Assembly: GCA_945492685.1 (NCBI GenBank)
Contig: CALYUZ010000058.1
Coordinates: forward strand, 1 to 6,081
Source of the DNA: an uncultured Methanomassiliicoccaceae archaeon
GTDB taxonomy: Archaea; Thermoplasmatota; Thermoplasmata; Methanomassiliicoccales; Methanomethylophilaceae
Reading direction: 5' to 3'
Length of the DNA stretch: 6,081 nt
The notes beneath the pieces were generated by a model. The model saw only the letters and a program-made list of their open reading frames with translations, ran no database searches and was not told the DNA's origin. The position numbers and the translations under genes are program-made. The first letter of the stretch is position 1. Every line of letters begins with the position of its first letter. This document shows, piece by piece, positions 5,383 to 6,081 of the stretch.

Positions 5383-5954
5383 TCGTCATAACCCACAGGA
5401 AGCTCTGCACCAGGCCGTTCCTGGAGCAGATCGACCTCCTCGCATCCGCCGGACCGGAGATGGTGATACTGAGGGAGAAGGACCTCCCCGACGACGATCT
5501 GGCACAGCTGGCATCCGACTGCCTCGGGATATGCCGGAGGCACGGGGTACCCCTCTCGGTCAACACCAACCTGGATGTGGCATCCAAGGTGGGGATCGGA
5601 CGCGTCCACGTCCCGATACAGATCGCCAGGGAGAGGGACCTCACACCGTTCGACACCGTGGGGATATCGGTCCACAGCCCCGAGGAGGCGGTGGAGGCAC
5701 AGGGACTTGGGGCGGACTACCTCATAGCGGGACACGTGTTCCCGACCGCCTGCAAGATCGGCGAGCCGAGAGGCACAAGGTACATCCGCGACGTGTGCTC
5801 CGCAGTGGACATCCCCGTGTACGGCGTCGGAGGAATCACACCGGAGAACATGGGGCGGGTGATCGATGCCGGTGCCGAAGGCGTGTGCGTGATGTCGTCG
5901 GCGATGACCGCGGAGGATCCCGTTGGATTGGTCAGGTCCCTTCGGCGGATATAA
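5379..5954 (+). CDS. tenI: Thiazole tautomerase, ThiE-like
   Basis: A 191-residue TIM-barrel relative of ThiE. It starts with GTG at 5379 overlapping the thiH stop (GTGA), which implies translational coupling. The segment GISVHSPEEAVEA (95-107), ADYLIAGHVFPTACKIG (112-128) and VYGVGGITPENM strongly recall Bacillus TenI, whose SVHS and GHVFxTxCKxG motifs include the catalytic histidine; here that is H119. TenI isomerises the ThiG product to the aromatic thiazole carboxylate phosphate that ThiE then uses. ThiE proper has a GPIF-type loop there instead of GHVF. The N-terminal ILREKDL (30-36) corresponds to the usual IxxRE strand. Many annotations would call this thiE; the histidine loop and the presence of a better ThiE in the same operon favour TenI. 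A ThiE-type side activity cannot be excluded. Confidence 0.83.
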   Translation: MIVITHRKLCTRPFLEQIDLLASAGPEMVILREKDLPDDDLAQLASDCLGICRRHGVPLSVNTNLDVASKVGIGRVHVPIQIARERDLTPFDTVGISVHSPEEAVEAQGLGADYLIAGHVFPTACKIGEPRGTRYIRDVCSAVDIPVYGVGGITPENMGRVIDAGAEGVCVMSSAMTAEDPVGLVRSLRRI

Positions 5955-5977
5955 TCGCTCGTACATTTTCCGAGCGA
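5955..5977 (+). terminator. Hairpin right after tenI, probable operon terminator
   Basis: TCGCTCG (5955-5961) and CGAGCGA (5971-5977) form a perfect 7-bp stem with a 9-base loop, starting on the base after the tenI stop codon. A T-rich stretch follows from about 5986. Archaeal termination relies mainly on T-tracts, so the hairpin may instead protect the transcript's 3' end. Confidence 0.45.
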
Positions 5978-5983
5978 CCGCCG

Positions 5984-6001
5984 ATATTTATTATATTTTA
6001 T
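5984..6001 (+). promoter_or_regulatory. TATA-rich promoter of the gene starting at 6020
   Basis: An 18-base run of A and T only (ATATTTATTATATTTTAT at its core) stands out in GC-rich DNA. Its best TATA portion centres near 5995, about 25 bases before ATG 6020. This is the archaeal spacing for a leaderless transcript. Confidence 0.6.
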
Positions 6002-6013
6002 ACTACGATAGTA
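6001..6013. promoter_or_regulatory. Perfect 13-bp palindrome between TATA box and start codon
   Basis: TACTA-CGA-TAGTA is a perfect inverted repeat with a three-base centre, lying between the TATA box and the presumed transcription start. A repressor bound there would block initiation, so an operator is plausible; no regulator is identified. Confidence 0.35.
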
Positions 6014-6019
6014 CGCCCT

Positions 6020-6081
6020 ATGGGTCTACAGGATGAATATCTGCGTAACTTCACCGTGCTCATGACGGAGAAGGGGGTCGT
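6020..6081 (+). CDS. Start of an unidentified gene (3' end outside window)
   Basis: Twenty codons are visible from ATG 6020, reading MGLQDEYLRNFTVLMTEKGV and continuing. The frame stays open to the window end. I do not recognise the protein. The start is supported by the TATA-rich promoter about 25 bases upstream and by the lack of coding sequence between tenI and this point. There is no ribosome binding site, in line with a leaderless mRNA. It has its own promoter behind a hairpin, so it is probably not part of the thi operon. Confidence 0.6.
   Translation, partial: MGLQDEYLRNFTVLMTEKGV

Noticed and set aside
1..6081. tRNA, rRNA, CRISPR array, insertion sequence or a novel defence system
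   Set aside because: No tRNA-like cloverleaf, repeat-spacer pattern, transposase or terminal repeats were seen; all long frames are accounted for by metabolic and transport genes.

Overview
The window carries a compact thiazole/thiamine-phosphate biosynthesis operon on the + strand (about 1765-5954), flanked on the left by the end of an ABC exporter operon and a divergent radical SAM gene, and on the right by the first codons of an unrelated gene. It looks archaeal. AT-rich TATA-like elements sit about 25-27 bases ahead of start codons in GC-rich DNA, which is the spacing expected of leaderless archaeal transcripts. Arginine is very often AGG despite high GC. No gene ends in TAG (8 TGA, 1 TAA). 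Together these suggest a Thermoplasmatota methanogen such as a member of the Methanomassiliicoccales. That assignment is inference: no taxonomic marker gene is present.

Layout: 1-446 is the C-terminal part of an ABC-2 type ATPase, coupled by an ATGA overlap to its six-helix permease (443-1063). After 21 bases, and converging on it, comes a small radical SAM protein of the TatD-associated type (1085-1675, - strand). An 89-base divergent control region (1676-1764) contains a TATA element for the radical SAM gene, a long bulged inverted repeat and two short palindromes next to the thiE start. The thi operon follows in the order thiE, thiS, thiF, thiG, thiH, tenI. Its genes overlap or nearly touch (11-base overlap, 8-base overlap, 42-base gap, 1-base gap, GTGA overlap). 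A hairpin directly follows the tenI stop. Then come an AT-rich promoter with a 13-bp palindrome and a partial gene starting at 6020.

How the genes work together: ThiF adenylates the C-terminal glycine of ThiS so that it can become a thiocarboxylate. ThiH, an oxygen-sensitive radical SAM enzyme, cleaves tyrosine to dehydroglycine. ThiG condenses deoxyxylulose phosphate, dehydroglycine and ThiS sulfur into the thiazole phosphate tautomer. TenI aromatises it. ThiE joins the thiazole phosphate to the pyrimidine pyrophosphate to give thiamine phosphate. ThiH in place of the oxidase ThiO fits an anaerobe. ThiC, ThiD, ThiL and the cysteine desulfurase are not encoded here.

The most notable point is that this is the bacterial ThiS/F/G/H route in a probably archaeal genome. 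Most archaea make the thiazole with a Thi4-type enzyme. Gene order and the ThiS-like N-terminal domain on ThiF both resemble clostridial clusters, so acquisition from an anaerobic bacterium is a reasonable hypothesis.
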